NCBI GenBank assembly: GCA_009763385.1
Contig: CM019826.1
Span: 82,717,942 to 82,781,941, forward strand
Source of the DNA: Coix lacryma-jobi var. lacryma-jobi
Lineage: Eukaryota > Streptophyta > Magnoliopsida > Poales > Poaceae
Direction: 5' to 3'
Length of the DNA stretch: 64,000 nt
Positions 34,065 to 44,942 of this stretch are shown here, one piece after another. The notes under the pieces are model-generated. The model was given only the letters and a program-made list of their open reading frames with translations. It was not told the DNA's origin and searched no databases. Each line of letters begins with the position of its first letter. The first letter of the stretch is position 1. The translations under genes and the position numbers were made by a program.

Positions 34065-34549
34065 AAACCGTCGATGGCAGCTTTTTGAGGCTCAGCTACC
34101 GAACCCGCACCGTAGACGGGATGTGGTTCGCACACCCCGACCACCGGCACCGATGCCGATGCATGTCCAGCCTCCATGCCGGGCACAACACCTTCGCCTT
34201 CCTTCTTGACTCGGCCGACGGCACTTGTGCCGCACGCAAGCCCGTGTTTGACCTCCCGCCAAGTGCCACGACGCCATCGTCTTCCTCCCGACTCGGCCGA
34301 TGCACCGCACATCCCCATGTGCTCTTGCTCGCCGATGCCACGTGCCAGCTACCACAGCTGGTCCTCTGGCCTCTGGTCCGTCAGTCCAAGCCTCACGTCC
34401 GCCCTTCACCGCTCGGTACCTCGGCATGGCACGTCCGCCGCACGGCACGCCCATCCTTCACCGCACCCGGTCCGTCGGCACGACACGTCTCTACTTGACC
34501 GTCACCTCGCCACAGACCACTGTCTCCGAGCACCACACCTGCACATCAA

Positions 34550-35570
34550 TGTAACACTTCTGGTGTTTAGCATGTAATTAACTTGACATATCATCATTAT
34601 CATCTTTAAGCATCTTGATCATGATTTCATGTGTATGCATTTTGCTAAGTGTATCATTTTATGTGAAGTACCTCTATTGCAAAAACCCTAATTAGCCCAC
34701 TTCTCTCTACTAGGGCAAAATGGTAATTTCATCTCTGTGACTAGCCTTGTGTAATTCTTGTTCCTTTGGTGTCTTGAAGTTTTGTTGTGTTGGCCAAAGT
34801 TCAAAAATCAGAATTTGATTTCAAATCCCTTTGCAAAACCCTGATTTCCAAACCCTGGATTTTACACCTCTCTTTGTAATTCAAAAATTATTCAAAATTT
34901 GAGGTTGGTCCAAAAAGCAAAGTTGTAGATCTGTCAAAGAGAAACAACTTTGGTATTTACAAATTTTCAAGTTGCAGTACAAAGTTTTGAGTTATTTCAA
35001 ATTCATTCAAACTCCAGTTTTTGTCCCCCTTTTCAGTTTTCAAAATGAGTTCAAAAACTAATGAGTTTCAGGAAAAGTGTATAATAGCAAAGTTGTAGGT
35101 TTTGACAAATGGAACAACTTTCATATTTGCAGATTTTCAAGTTTCAGTTTGAAATCCAGAGTAATTTTGATTTGAATCAAGTTTGAAAAAGTGTCCCCTT
35201 TACTGTTTTCAAATATTGTTCAAAAACTATTTGGAATTTGAGAATGTTCATATTGACAAAGTTGTAAATCTCATTTTTCTGAGCAACTTTTGTATTTGGA
35301 GTTTTTGTCGCACAGTTCAAATTTTGGGAGTAATTTGCAAAATTCAGAAACTAGCCAAAAGTCAAACCCTACACCCTACACTGTTCCTCTTCTTCCTAGC
35401 GACAGGGGGGGGGCCCGGCCATGGCCAGCCCGCCGGCGCTACGCGTGCCGCGTGCTTGGCAGCTCCTCGCCTGCCTCCAGCCTGTCGTCGTTGTCGCCAC
35501 CATCATTTCGCGCCCGCACGCGCACAGTTGACCCCGTTCCCATCCCCTACAGTGCTCTGCGCGTCGCCGC
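34550..35570 (+). repeat. D 5' LTR fragment (U3 only)
   Basis: Matches the first 1.02 kb of the 3' LTR (39087-40109) almost exactly, including the G-run near 35405. It then jumps to gag sequence. The TATA box, at about +1160 in the full LTR, is not included. Confidence 0.9.
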
Positions 35571-38500
35571 AGCAGCAGCAGCACGTGCACCGCAGCAGCA
35601 CGTCCAGAAGGGCAAGTTTGTCAAGAAGCACGGGCAAGTCTACTTCACCACCGTCAGTAACATCCCAGAAGGAGAGCCCGTCATGCTCGGTAGGTTCCCT
35701 GTTGCCAATCATCCTGCAGTCGTCTTGTTCGATTCTGGTGCATCGCATTCCTTCATCAGTCGCACTTTTGTCATCAAGCATGAGTTACCCATGGGGGAGT
35801 TAAAAGAAAGTTTCTGTATACTTTCGCCTGGAGGGCGGATAAATACTAAGGAAGTGGTCCGCAGTATACCAGTAATGTTGGGGGAACATGTCTTTCCTAC
35901 CACCATGATAGTACTGCGCAATCAAGAGATAGATGTCATCTTAGGCATGAATTGGATGTGTCAGTATAAAGCCATGATAGACATCTTGAATAGAGTTGTG
36001 AGAGTGGATATTCCTAACAGCACCTCCAAACTCCTTCTCCAACTTCCTATGCCTCAAAAACCAGCAACGACCCAGTTGAATACCGCCTGTGTTCCGGAAG
36101 TCAGGGATATTCCCGTGGTCTGTGAGTTCCCTGATGTCTTCCCAGAAGATCTACCTGGTCTGCCTCCCGACCGTGATGTTGAGTTTGCCATAGAGCTAAA
36201 GCCCGGGACTGCTCCTATATCCCGTAGAGCTTATCGAATGCCTCCCAAAGAGTTGGCAGAGCTAAAGATCCAATTGCAAGAGCTATTGGATAAGGGTCTC
36301 ATTCGCCCAAGTTCATCTCCTTGGGGCTGTCCTGCTATCTTTGTGAAGAAGAAGGACAAAAGTCTTCGTCTGTGTGTTGACTATCGCCCGCTCAATGAGG
36401 TCACCATCAAGAATAAATATCCCTTGCCTCGCATTGACCTTCTTTTTGACCAGTTATCTGGAGCCAGAGTGTTCTCCAAAATTGATCTCAGATCTGGCTA
36501 TCACCAAATAAAAATCCGTCCAGAAGACATTCCTAAAACAGCTTTCACCACCAGATACGGCCTATATGAGTACTTGGTCATGTCTTTTGGCTTGACCAAT
36601 GCCCCCGCTCATTTCATGCATCTCATGAACTCTGTGTTCATGCCAGAGCTCGATAAATTTGTAGTCGTGTTCATTGACGACATCCTTGTCTATTCAAGAA
36701 CTCCTGAAGATCACGCCAAGCATCTTCAAATCGTTCTCTCTCGTCTCAGAGATCACCAGCTGTATGCCAAGTTCAGTAAATGTGAATTCTGGCTAGATCG
36801 AATTCAATTCCTTGGTCATGTCCTGTCCGCCGAAGGTGTGTCAGTTGACCCCGGAAAAGTGGCAGATATCTTGGATTGGAAGCCACCTACCACTGTCCGC
36901 GAAGTTCGCAGCTTCATGGGAATGGCTGGATACTATCGTCGTTTCATCCCAGATTTCTCCAGAGTCGCCAAGCCTATCACAGAGTTGTTGAAGAATTCTG
37001 TGGATTTCGTTTGGTCACCAGCCTGTGAGCAAGCCTTTCAAGCCCTGAAGATACTGCTAACTACATCACCAGTCCTAGCTCAACCAGATATCGAGAAACC
37101 CTTCGATGTATACTGTGATGCATCTGGTACTGGTTTGGGCTGTGTTTTGATGCAAGAAGGACGAGTGATCGCTTATGCCTCACGACAGCTTAAGCGACAT
37201 GAGGAAAACTACCCAACCCATGATCTTGAGCTAGCAGCAGTCGTGCATGCCTTGAAGATTTGGCGTCACTATCTGTTGGGCAGCACCTGCAATATGTATA
37301 CGGATCACAAGAGCCTAAAGTATATCTTCACTCAAGAAGAATTGAATATGAGGCAGAGAAGATGGCTTGAGTTGATTAAAGATTATGATCTCGAAGTACA
37401 TTACCATCCTGGTAAGGCAAATGTAGTTGCCGATGCCCTCAGTCGCAAGTCATACTGCAACTGTCTGACGACGAAGCCCTATGATCCTTCCTTGTGCCAT
37501 GAACTTGAAAGGATGGGTATCGAAATGATCTCGCAAGGAAACTTGAACAATGTCAGCATAGAAACATCCATCAAGGATCAAGTCATTGCTGCTCGGAAGG
37601 ATAACCCTGGAATCAAGCACATCATCGAAAAGGTCCAGACCGGAAAGGCTGATTGTTTCAGGATCGATGATGAAGGAGTTGTTTGGTTCAAGAACCGTCT
37701 AGTAGTTCCCAAGGTGCCTGAATTGAGACAGTTAATCCTTGATGAAGCACACTTGACCAGATTCTCTATTCACCCCGGCAGCAACAAGATGTACCAAGAC
37801 TTAAAGCAGAGATTCTGGTGGACTAAAATGAAGATTGAGATTGCCCGGTATGTCGCTCAGTGTGATACCTGCCAAAGGGTCAAGGCAGTACACATGAAGC
37901 CTGGAGGAGAATTGCAACCTTTGTCAGTACCCGCTTGGAAATGGGACGACATTAGTATGGATTTTGTCAATGGACTACCCAAGACCCAGAAAGGTTTTGA
38001 TTCCATTTGGGTAATCGTGGACCGACTCACCAAACAAGCTCACTTCCTGCCAGTGAAGACCAGTTACACCGTCCCCACGTATGCCACTTTGTACAAGAAC
38101 CACATAGTGAAACTTCATGGCATACCCAAGACCATTGTCTCTGACCGTGGTACCCAGTTTGTCGCTAAGTTTTGGAAAGCGTTCCATACCTCGCTTGGAA
38201 CCAAGCTCTTACATAGCACAGCTTATCATCCTCAAACTGATGGACAAACGGAGCGAGTCAACCAAGTGCTGGAGGACATGTTGAGAGCCTGTGTTCTCAC
38301 CTTCGCAGATACTTGGGATGACTGTTTGCCTTTGGCAGAGTTCTCTTATAATAACGGTTACCAAGAGAGCATCAAAATGGCACCCTTTGAAGCATTGTAC
38401 GGCCGTCGCTGTTGTACACCCCTCAGTTGGTCTGAGCCCGGAGAAAGAGAATTCTTTGGAGTTGACCTGGTCAAAGATATGGAAGAGAAAGTCAAGCAGA

Positions 38501-39009
38501 TACAGGAGAATATGAAGATTGCCCAATCTCGACAGAAAAGTCACGCTGACAAGAGACGTCGACCTCTGAAGTTTCAAGTTGGAGATTATGTATATCTCAA
38601 GGTCTCACCAACCAAAGGAGTCACTCGTTTTGGAGTCAAGGGAAAGTTAGCACCCCGCTACATTGGTCCGTTTGAGATTTTGGAATGTTGTGGCAAGGTA
38701 GCTTACAAGCTGAAGTTGCCCGATCATCTCTCCGCTGTCCACAATGTTTTCCATGTCTCCCAACTCAAGAAGTGTCTCCGAGTACCAGAACATGTCGTTG
38801 AAGTTGAAGGCGTTGAACTAGAACCAGATCTGTCATACACTGAGTATCCAGTTCGCGTGTTGGATCACAAGGATCGCGTTACTCGAAGAACTACCACGAG
38901 ATGGTACAAAATCCAGTGGAACCAGCACTCTGAAGAAGAAGCTACTTGGGAATCTGAAGACTTCTTAGCAAAGAACTACCTCGACTTTCTCGAATCCCTG
39001 TCTATGTAA
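35290..39009 (+). CDS. pol: LTR-pol fusion ORF of element D (PR-RT-RNase H-IN)
   Basis: A 1239-codon open frame. Residues 1 to about 94 are translated LTR with no homology to Gag. From about residue 95 it is the end of Gag (Q-K-G-K-F-V-K-K), then protease D-S-G (Asp148), RT with F-I-D-D (463-464), RNase H Asp 610, and integrase with D891, D952, E988 (D-35-E). A C-terminal chromodomain-like block follows. All catalytic residues are present. Capsid and the zinc knuckle are deleted. The joint is at 'gccgc|agcagcagc', where both parents carry a CAG/CCGC repeat, which suggests a microhomology deletion. Against G it has a few replacements (for example Cys for Arg in G-R-R-C-R-T). It cannot package itself, but it could supply enzymes if transcribed. 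The natural LTR TATA is missing upstream. Confidence 0.9.
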   Translation: MYLEFLSHSSNFGSNLQNSETSQKSNPTPYTVPLLPSDRGGARPWPARRRYACRVLGSSSPASSLSSLSPPSFRARTRTVDPVPIPYSALRVAAAAAARAPQQHVQKGKFVKKHGQVYFTTVSNIPEGEPVMLGRFPVANHPAVVLFDSGASHSFISRTFVIKHELPMGELKESFCILSPGGRINTKEVVRSIPVMLGEHVFPTTMIVLRNQEIDVILGMNWMCQYKAMIDILNRVVRVDIPNSTSKLLLQLPMPQKPATTQLNTACVPEVRDIPVVCEFPDVFPEDLPGLPPDRDVEFAIELKPGTAPISRRAYRMPPKELAELKIQLQELLDKGLIRPSSSPWGCPAIFVKKKDKSLRLCVDYRPLNEVTIKNKYPLPRIDLLFDQLSGARVFSKIDLRSGYHQIKIRPEDIPKTAFTTRYGLYEYLVMSFGLTNAPAHFMHLMNSVFMPELDKFVVVFIDDILVYSRTPEDHAKHLQIVLSRLRDHQLYAKFSKCEFWLDRIQFLGHVLSAEGVSVDPGKVADILDWKPPTTVREVRSFMGMAGYYRRFIPDFSRVAKPITELLKNSVDFVWSPACEQAFQALKILLTTSPVLAQPDIEKPFDVYCDASGTGLGCVLMQEGRVIAYASRQLKRHEENYPTHDLELAAVVHALKIWRHYLLGSTCNMYTDHKSLKYIFTQEELNMRQRRWLELIKDYDLEVHYHPGKANVVADALSRKSYCNCLTTKPYDPSLCHELERMGIEMISQGNLNNVSIETSIKDQVIAARKDNPGIKHIIEKVQTGKADCFRIDDEGVVWFKNRLVVPKVPELRQLILDEAHLTRFSIHPGSNKMYQDLKQRFWWTKMKIEIARYVAQCDTCQRVKAVHMKPGGELQPLSVPAWKWDDISMDFVNGLPKTQKGFDSIWVIVDRLTKQAHFLPVKTSYTVPTYATLYKNHIVKLHGIPKTIVSDRGTQFVAKFWKAFHTSLGTKLLHSTAYHPQTDGQTERVNQVLEDMLRACVLTFADTWDDCLPLAEFSYNNGYQESIKMAPFEALYGRRCCTPLSWSEPGEREFFGVDLVKDMEEKVKQIQENMKIAQSRQKSHADKRRRPLKFQVGDYVYLKVSPTKGVTRFGVKGKLAPRYIGPFEILECCGKVAYKLKLPDHLSAVHNVFHVSQLKKCLRVPEHVVEVEGVELEPDLSYTEYPVRVLDHKDRVTRRTTTRWYKIQWNQHSEEEATWESEDFLAKNYLDFLESLSM

Positions 39010-39066
39010 AGTTTTGCCTTTATCCCTTCTTTGTCCTTTCGTAAGACGTGGAATCTCGGGGCGAGA

Positions 39067-39086
39067 TTTCTTTTAGGGGGGAAGGC
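39067..39086 (+). promoter_or_regulatory. polypurine tract of D
   Basis: 'tttaggggggaaggc' stands directly before the 3' LTR, as in A and G. Confidence 0.75.
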
Positions 39087-40248
39087 TGTAACACTTCTGG
39101 TGTTTAGCATGTAATTAACTTGACATATCATCATTATCATCTTTAAGCATCTTGATCATGATTTCATGTGTATGCATTTTGCTAAGTGTATCATTTTATG
39201 TGAAGTACCTCTATTGCAAAAACCCTAATTAGCCCACTTCTCTCTACTAGGGCAAAATGGTAATTTCATCTCTGTGACTAGCCTTGTGTAATTCTTGTTC
39301 CTTTGGTGTCTTGAAGTTTTGTTGTGTTGGCCAAAGTTCAAAAATCAGAATTTGATTTCAAATCCCTTTGCAAAACCCTGATTTCCAAACCCTGGATTTT
39401 ACACCTCTCTTTGTAATTCAAAAATTATTCAAAATTTGAGGTTGGTCCAAAAATCAAAGTTGTAGATCTGTCAAAGAGAAACAACTTTGGTATTTACAAA
39501 TTTTCAAGTTGCAGTACAAAGTTTTGAGTTATTTCAAATTCATTCAAACTCCAGTTTTTGTCCCCCTTTTAAGTTTTCAAAATGAGTTCCAAAACTAATG
39601 AGTTTCAGGAAAAGTGTATAATAGCAAAGTTGTAGGTTTTGACAAATGGAACAACTTTCATATTTGCAGATTTTCAAGTTTCAGTTTGAAATCCAGAGTA
39701 ATTTTGATTTGAATCAAGTTTGAAAAAGTGTCCCCTTTACTGTTTTCAAATATTGTTCAAAAACTATTTGGAATTTGAAAATGTTCATATTGACAAAGTT
39801 GTAAATCTCATTTTTCTGAGCAACTTTCGTATTTGGAGTTTTTGTCGCACAGTTCAAATTTTGGGAGTAATTTGCAAAATTCAGAAACTAGCCAAAAGTC
39901 AAACCCTACACCCTACACTGTTCCTCTTCTTCCTAGCGACAGGGGGGGGGGGCCCGGCCATGGCCAGCCCGCCGGCGCTGCGCGTGCCGCGTGCTTGGCA
40001 GCTCCTCGCCTGCCTCCAGCCTGTCGCCGTTGTCGCCACCATCATTTCGCGCCCGCACGCGCACAGTTGACCCCGTTCCCGTCCCCTACAGTGCTCTGCG
40101 CGTCGCCGCCGCGTGGCCGATCGCCGGTGAGCTTGCGTCCGAGCCCCGGCTGCACGCCAGCTTATCCGCCAGAGCGCAATCGAGTGCGCATGCCCCCGCA
40201 AATCTTACCCGCGCAACCCCGAGGTCTCTACCGGCCCCTGGCCGTGCC

Positions 40249-40255
40249 TATAAAA
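40249..40255 (+). promoter_or_regulatory. putative TATA box of D LTR
   Basis: TATAAAA in 'gtgcctataaaagcccc', followed by a GC-rich, likely transcribed region. Its equivalent in G is at 60181-60187. Confidence 0.55.
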
Positions 40256-41570
40256 GCCCCGCCGGAGCCCGACCTCTCTCCCTCAGCTCCGCCGCCGTCG
40301 CCACCCCACTCCAGAGCTTCCCAAGCCCAACCATCTAGCTCAGTAGCTCCGCCGTGTTCTTGCGCAGCTTTCCCACCCTCCAATTTGGTCTCTACCGCTC
40401 TCGTTTGCCCGGCGTAGCTCGTCGTTGCCATCTCCGGCAAGAGTTCGGCGAGCTCGGGTTCGTAAAATTCGCCGTCTCCGGCCTTGATCATCCTCCACTG
40501 ACCCCCGCATCACCTTCCTTGCTCCTTTGCGCCTCTGACTGACCCCTTGCGGTCGCTTGTGTCGCGCAGGATCGCCGAGTCGACGATCGCCGCCGTGACC
40601 TTTCCGCCGGTCACCGTCGACCACCCTCCTCCGTTCATCCCCTCACCGCGCTGAGTCCTCTAATCGACCGCCGGTGAGCTCCTGAACCTCTCCATGCCCT
40701 CGGTTTCGCCGTGGAGTGCCCGCAGAGGCCGGCGCAGCAGCGCCGCCGCCGTCGGCCGGCCGCCGGTGAGCGAGGGAGAAGAACAGTGCCGTTTTTCTTT
40801 TTCTTCAAACATGTGAATAGTGTTCAGATTTCATATTTTTGTGTGATTTTCTGTGTTGATCCAAAAATTCTGAAATTTTGATGGTAGACTCTTTACACCT
40901 TGAAGTATTTTATAAAAATATAAAACTTGACTTTTCTGTAAAAATTTGAAAATGAAAAATCTCCCTTTTAATTAATAAATGATGGTTTTGGATTTTTAGA
41001 AAAAGATTTATAACTCCAAAAATTATGAGATCACTTTTTGTGAGCTAGTCTTGCCATGACAAGTCTCTGGTGAAATTTTGAAGTCATTTGAAACAAGTTG
41101 ATTTTTGGGCATTTATTTTAATTCCTAAATAGTGCCTTTTGTTAATTAATGACTAGATTTAATTGAGCACCTTAATGACCTCCAAAAATTATGAAATTTG
41201 TTTTGCCATATACTTGTACCCTAATGAACTTGTGTGATTTATTTGGTAATTTTTGGAGCACCTTCATAAAATGACCTTTTTAAATAATTAAGAAAAATAG
41301 AAAAAGGTGATTAGGGTTAGCGTTGAATGCCCTGTGATGTGACTTTTGGATTGCTTGATGTTCATAGACCGATACCCCTCTGGTCTATGATGTTTGTGAT
41401 GCCTTGCTATGTCCATACTTAGGCTTAATAAAAGTTGCTTAATTAAATTTGTTAATATTGCTAAAAAGGGATAAGTAATCTATCGTCGACTTTAACCACC
41501 ACTCATACTTTGCAAAGCTATACTCTAGTTTTATCCTATGCACTTTGTTCATACTAGCATACTCATGTGC

Positions 41571-41729
41571 ATGCATCATTGCATACGTATAGTGACCGAG
41601 GAAGAAGGCCCTGAAGTCAAGGTAGCCACCGAAGGATCTGTCCCCGAGGCAACCCCGAGCCCCGTCAACTGCACTGCTGACCCCGAGCCTGTCCTCTTTG
41701 CCATCCAAGGCAAGCCCCGGTGCATTTAA
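41571..41729 (+). other. short acidic ORF in D LTR (52 codons)
   Basis: A frame from M-H-H-C-I-R-I-V-T-E-E-E-G to F-A-I-Q-G-K-P-R-C-I-stop, rich in Glu, Pro and Val. The ends match the A-LTR frame and the middle is diverged. An in-frame ATG at 41538 would extend it by 11 codons. Function unknown. Confidence 0.4.
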
Positions 41730-43183
41730 CCCTTTCCTTGAATTTATAAATGTTTCCTTAAATGTCCTTGAGTTAAATTATTGCATTAGGTTGATAGGAG
41801 TTGAGTGAAATCCTATCTGATGCATTATCTACCTTGACCAATGATACACCCGATACCTGCTTTTCAAAAACTATTTGCAAAATGCTTAGCAATGCTATAT
41901 GATAGTTTTGCAATAAAAATGCCAATTTCAAAAGTGTGATCACTTTAAGAATATTTATGGGAATTTCTGGTTTACTCCCACTATTGGCTAAGTATCTGAT
42001 CCGTACTTAGTCAATGGGAAGGAGAGGTTGTCCTTGCGTACGGTGCCGTCATGTTGTAGTCCGGGACTCAACAGTTGACACCGACCGGGACAGGGTTGAA
42101 AAACTGATAGGACCTGTACCTCTCAGGGAGTTAGTCCGAGGGCTTGTCGCTGGCTGGAAATTAGGGACCACCTGTATGGGGGCCTGCTGACTAATACTTG
42201 CAACTATTAACATACTACGGAAAGCTTCGGCTCCGAGGAATCCTTTATTGGACCGACAACCGCGCCACTGGGAGTGAGAGATGGCGGAAGTAGCATGTAC
42301 CCACGTGGGTTAAAGTCCCGGATTGGTTGGGGTGTACTGTACTGTCCGGGTGGGCGTAGGACCGGGCCCAATCTTGAGGAATCGTGGGAGACAGATGTTG
42401 GCATATGCAAGCTTTGGTGCTACATATGCAGTGTGGATAGGGACCCTCAGCTGATTATTATTTATCCGGATTAACGCTGCTCCTCGGTTATGGAGACTTA
42501 GTCACTGACTGTCAACAGGGAGTGGTTCTCAACTAGGAATGTTTGAAATGTAAATGAATCATGAACGATGAAGATTTGAGGGAATCCCAATCTTTCAAAA
42601 ATAAAATAGGTTACAAAAGCTTTTCTGCAAAATACTTGATCTTGCTTAAGCCTTACCTTGACTACCCTAAGCCTGCATTCCTGAGTCTTCTCCCTTTTCT
42701 TTAGTCGGGTAAGTCTTGTTGAGTACCTTTGTACTCAGGGTTCTTTTACCCATGTTGCAGGTATGGCAGATTCCTCATATGCCTTGGACCCTGCTGTGTG
42801 ACGTTGTTCAGGAAGAGGCCGATGAGGCCGATGAGTGATTATTCACCCTGGGCTGGGTGAGTATCTTTATCTTTAGTTGTTGTCATATGCTACTTTGCCA
42901 ACTCTATCTATTTGAACTATGTCTGTAATAACTCACTTTAATTTATGTTGAACCCTGGTTTGTAAAACTATTGTTATTTAAGTCTTCCTCTATTTACTCC
43001 GATGTTATTTGTCAATATGTTCAAGAGATTGTAACTGAATTGTGAGATGATCCTGCGGACATCGGGCACTGATGTAGCCCCCTTGGGAAACCCGGTCTTA
43101 ATCTCTTGGCTGTACGGATCAACTGTCAGTGGTTGACAATGATCAAGTGGGCCATGGGATTAGGGCGGTTACGTCACACGCAA

Positions 43184-43348
43184 CACCACCAAGATACACA
43201 TGTTGCACACACACGCCAACACATAAACACAACACAACTCACGCCACCGTTAGTCATAAACTTAAGCGCGTAGCGAGATATGGACTAAACCGGTTAAAAG
43301 CTTCAAACCTTCCTCATCAAAGTCAATCATTCATCAAATATGTTCTCA
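43184..43348 (-). mobile_element. S1 5' LTR, terminal part beyond D
   Basis: Continues S1's LTR after D. It ends TGTTCTCA in plus orientation, i.e. TGAGAACA, the LTR start shared with S4. Directly abuts S2. Confidence 0.85.
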
Positions 43349-43717
43349 GCCGAGTCTCTGAGTGATGAGTGATTGTCAACTGGGATAAGCGCATGTTCTT
43401 TGGCTTGTGTTGTGCAAGTGTCGAGCACGGATACAGTGATCAGAGGCAAGGTGAAGGTCAAGTAGAGACGTGCCGTGCCGATGGACCGAGAGTGGCGAAG
43501 GGCGGACGTGAGGCTTGGACTGAGGGACCGATGGCCCGAGGATCAGCTATGGTGGCTGACAGCCTGGGACAGCGACGAGCGAAGACTTGCGGGCACGGTG
43601 TTGTCTGGGTCGAGGACCTGGGGACATGTGTCGGTGGACGGGATGCACGGGCGGTAAATCCCTTCTACGGCTCGGTTTGGTGGTTGAGCCACAGAAAACC
43701 CCCCGAGTGGACGGTTT

Positions 43718-43942
43718 CCAGGTTTGGGCCTCAAGACCTGGGCGCTGATGGTTTCCGAGTTTGGGCCACAAAACTTGGGCTGAGGATAGTTTCCAGGTTT
43801 GGGCCTCAAAACCTGGGGGCTGCGGGTTTCTGAGTTTGGGCCACAAAACTCAGGCGATGGACGGCTGGATTCCCGGTTTGGGCCTCAAAACCGGGGGTTG
43901 GCTGTGAAGGATGGTTTCCCGGTTTTGGCCACAAAACCGGGG
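43718..43942. repeat. tandem 24-nt hairpin array, S2 LTR
   Basis: Six units. Stems include CCAGG/CCTGG, CTGAG/CTCAG and CCCGG/CCGGG, with loops of the GGGCCTCA/GGGCCACA type. One unit (CCGAG/CTTGG) contains a mismatch or G-U. Confidence 0.75.
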
Positions 43943-44734
43943 TGCGCTGCCGGAAAAGGACAAGCAGAGCGGTGCGGCACGTGGCGGCAATCGGTGAGGT
44001 TGCGTCGAGGCAACGCTACTAGTTGTGCGGGCGTGGCCGTCGGATCGCCACGTACCATGAGTTGGTCCAGAATAACCCTAGGGTTTAGCTGGTTCGCTCT
44101 GTAATTAGAGAGGGGTAGAGTAGGAATTAGAATTAGGATAAGTAGTGGGAGACACCCTCCTCCCAACTTATCTCAGTCATTTGCTCTTTGCTTCTAGGGT
44201 TTCCTGCTCTCCCAATCCCCTGCTGTAGCTTGCTGAGATCCACAGAGAACCATACCTCTGTGTTCTGGAGATTTTGAGGAACTGAGGCCGTAACCTCACT
44301 GTTGTACCGTGTGGTAGCGACAAGGTTGCAGATCGATGACTTGATTCGCGTTTTGTTCATGTTCTTCGCGTTCTTCGTTTCTCCACGATTTTCACGTCAC
44401 TCGATCTCCCTCTCTACTGCGTCTTTGCGAAATCCGTTTGAATCAACTTGTTCTTTATAGTGAGGAGATCATTTCCACCGAAGGAATTCATCTAACTCCT
44501 CACGAACAAGTAGATCGACTTGATTTTGTTTTCGTGGCGCTTTTTCGTTCATACTCCTCCCCTTTTGATTTCCCCGTGATTGAATCGATTAGAGCGGATG
44601 ATTTCTTGGGGATAATCTCCTAACTACCTCGTGATCATCCTCTCCAAGTTTGGGAACATGGGATTGAGTTTTGATTCGGATTTGAGAGGATTCGTGAGAG
44701 GGGCGACTGAAATCGCCCTCTCTGTTCATCCGCG

Positions 44735-44942
44735 GACAGTCAGCCACTGGGGGCGCGGACAGTCCGCGCGTCAGGCTTTAGCCTGTTTAGTGGTTGCGTG
44801 GCTCGGTCGCTTTGCTACTGTTAGACCGGCGAACAGTCCGCCACCTGCTTTGCACTTTCATGGCCGTCGGACAGTCCGCCACCTGCTTGCGGACAGTCCG
44901 CAGGAGGGCCGGACAGTCCGTGACCTCAGGGCCGGACAGTCC
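44735..44942. repeat. GGACAGTCC word array, S2 LTR
   Basis: About seven copies of GGACAGTCCGC-like words with irregular spacing. Confidence 0.7.

Larger units (their letters stand above)
32151..34549 (-). mobile_element. S1 Sirevirus 5' LTR, PBS-proximal part
   Basis: The minus-strand end is ..CGGTCCTTCA next to the PBS. It contains a 16-G run near 32187, an array of GGACTGTCC words (about 32575-33020), a TATATATA box (33634-33641) and a hairpin array (33896-34064). The rest of the LTR is displaced to 43184-43348 by insertion of element D. The total is about 2.57 kb, against 2478 bp for the S4 LTR. Confidence 0.85.
34550..43178 (+). mobile_element. element D, rearranged chromovirus inserted in S1 LTR
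   Basis: 8629 bp: a 5' LTR fragment (34550-35570), a pol frame, a polypurine tract and a full 3' LTR (39087-43178). Flanking 5-mers are ATCAA (34545-34549) and CGCAA (43179-43183). The homologous unoccupied site in the S4 LTR (about 53900-53920) shows the insertion at this position, so the 5-mers are probably a decayed target duplication. A deletion has removed the rest of the 5' LTR, the PBS and most of gag. Confidence 0.9.
39087..43178 (+). repeat. D 3' LTR, 4092 bp
   Basis: Starts TGTAACACTTCTGG and ends TTACGTCACA. It has an AT-rich U3 with repeated 'aagttgta' blocks, a TATA box at 40249, a GC-rich core to about 40800, then an AT-rich region with the short acidic ORF (41571-41729) and the GAGGCCGATGAG block. 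Same length as the G LTR. Confidence 0.95.

Noticed and set aside
33674..34577. Several long ORFs on both strands, mirrored at 53836-54562
   Set aside because: They lie within Sirevirus LTRs over GC-rich and hairpin-array DNA. The open frames come from the repeat and are not domain-bearing.
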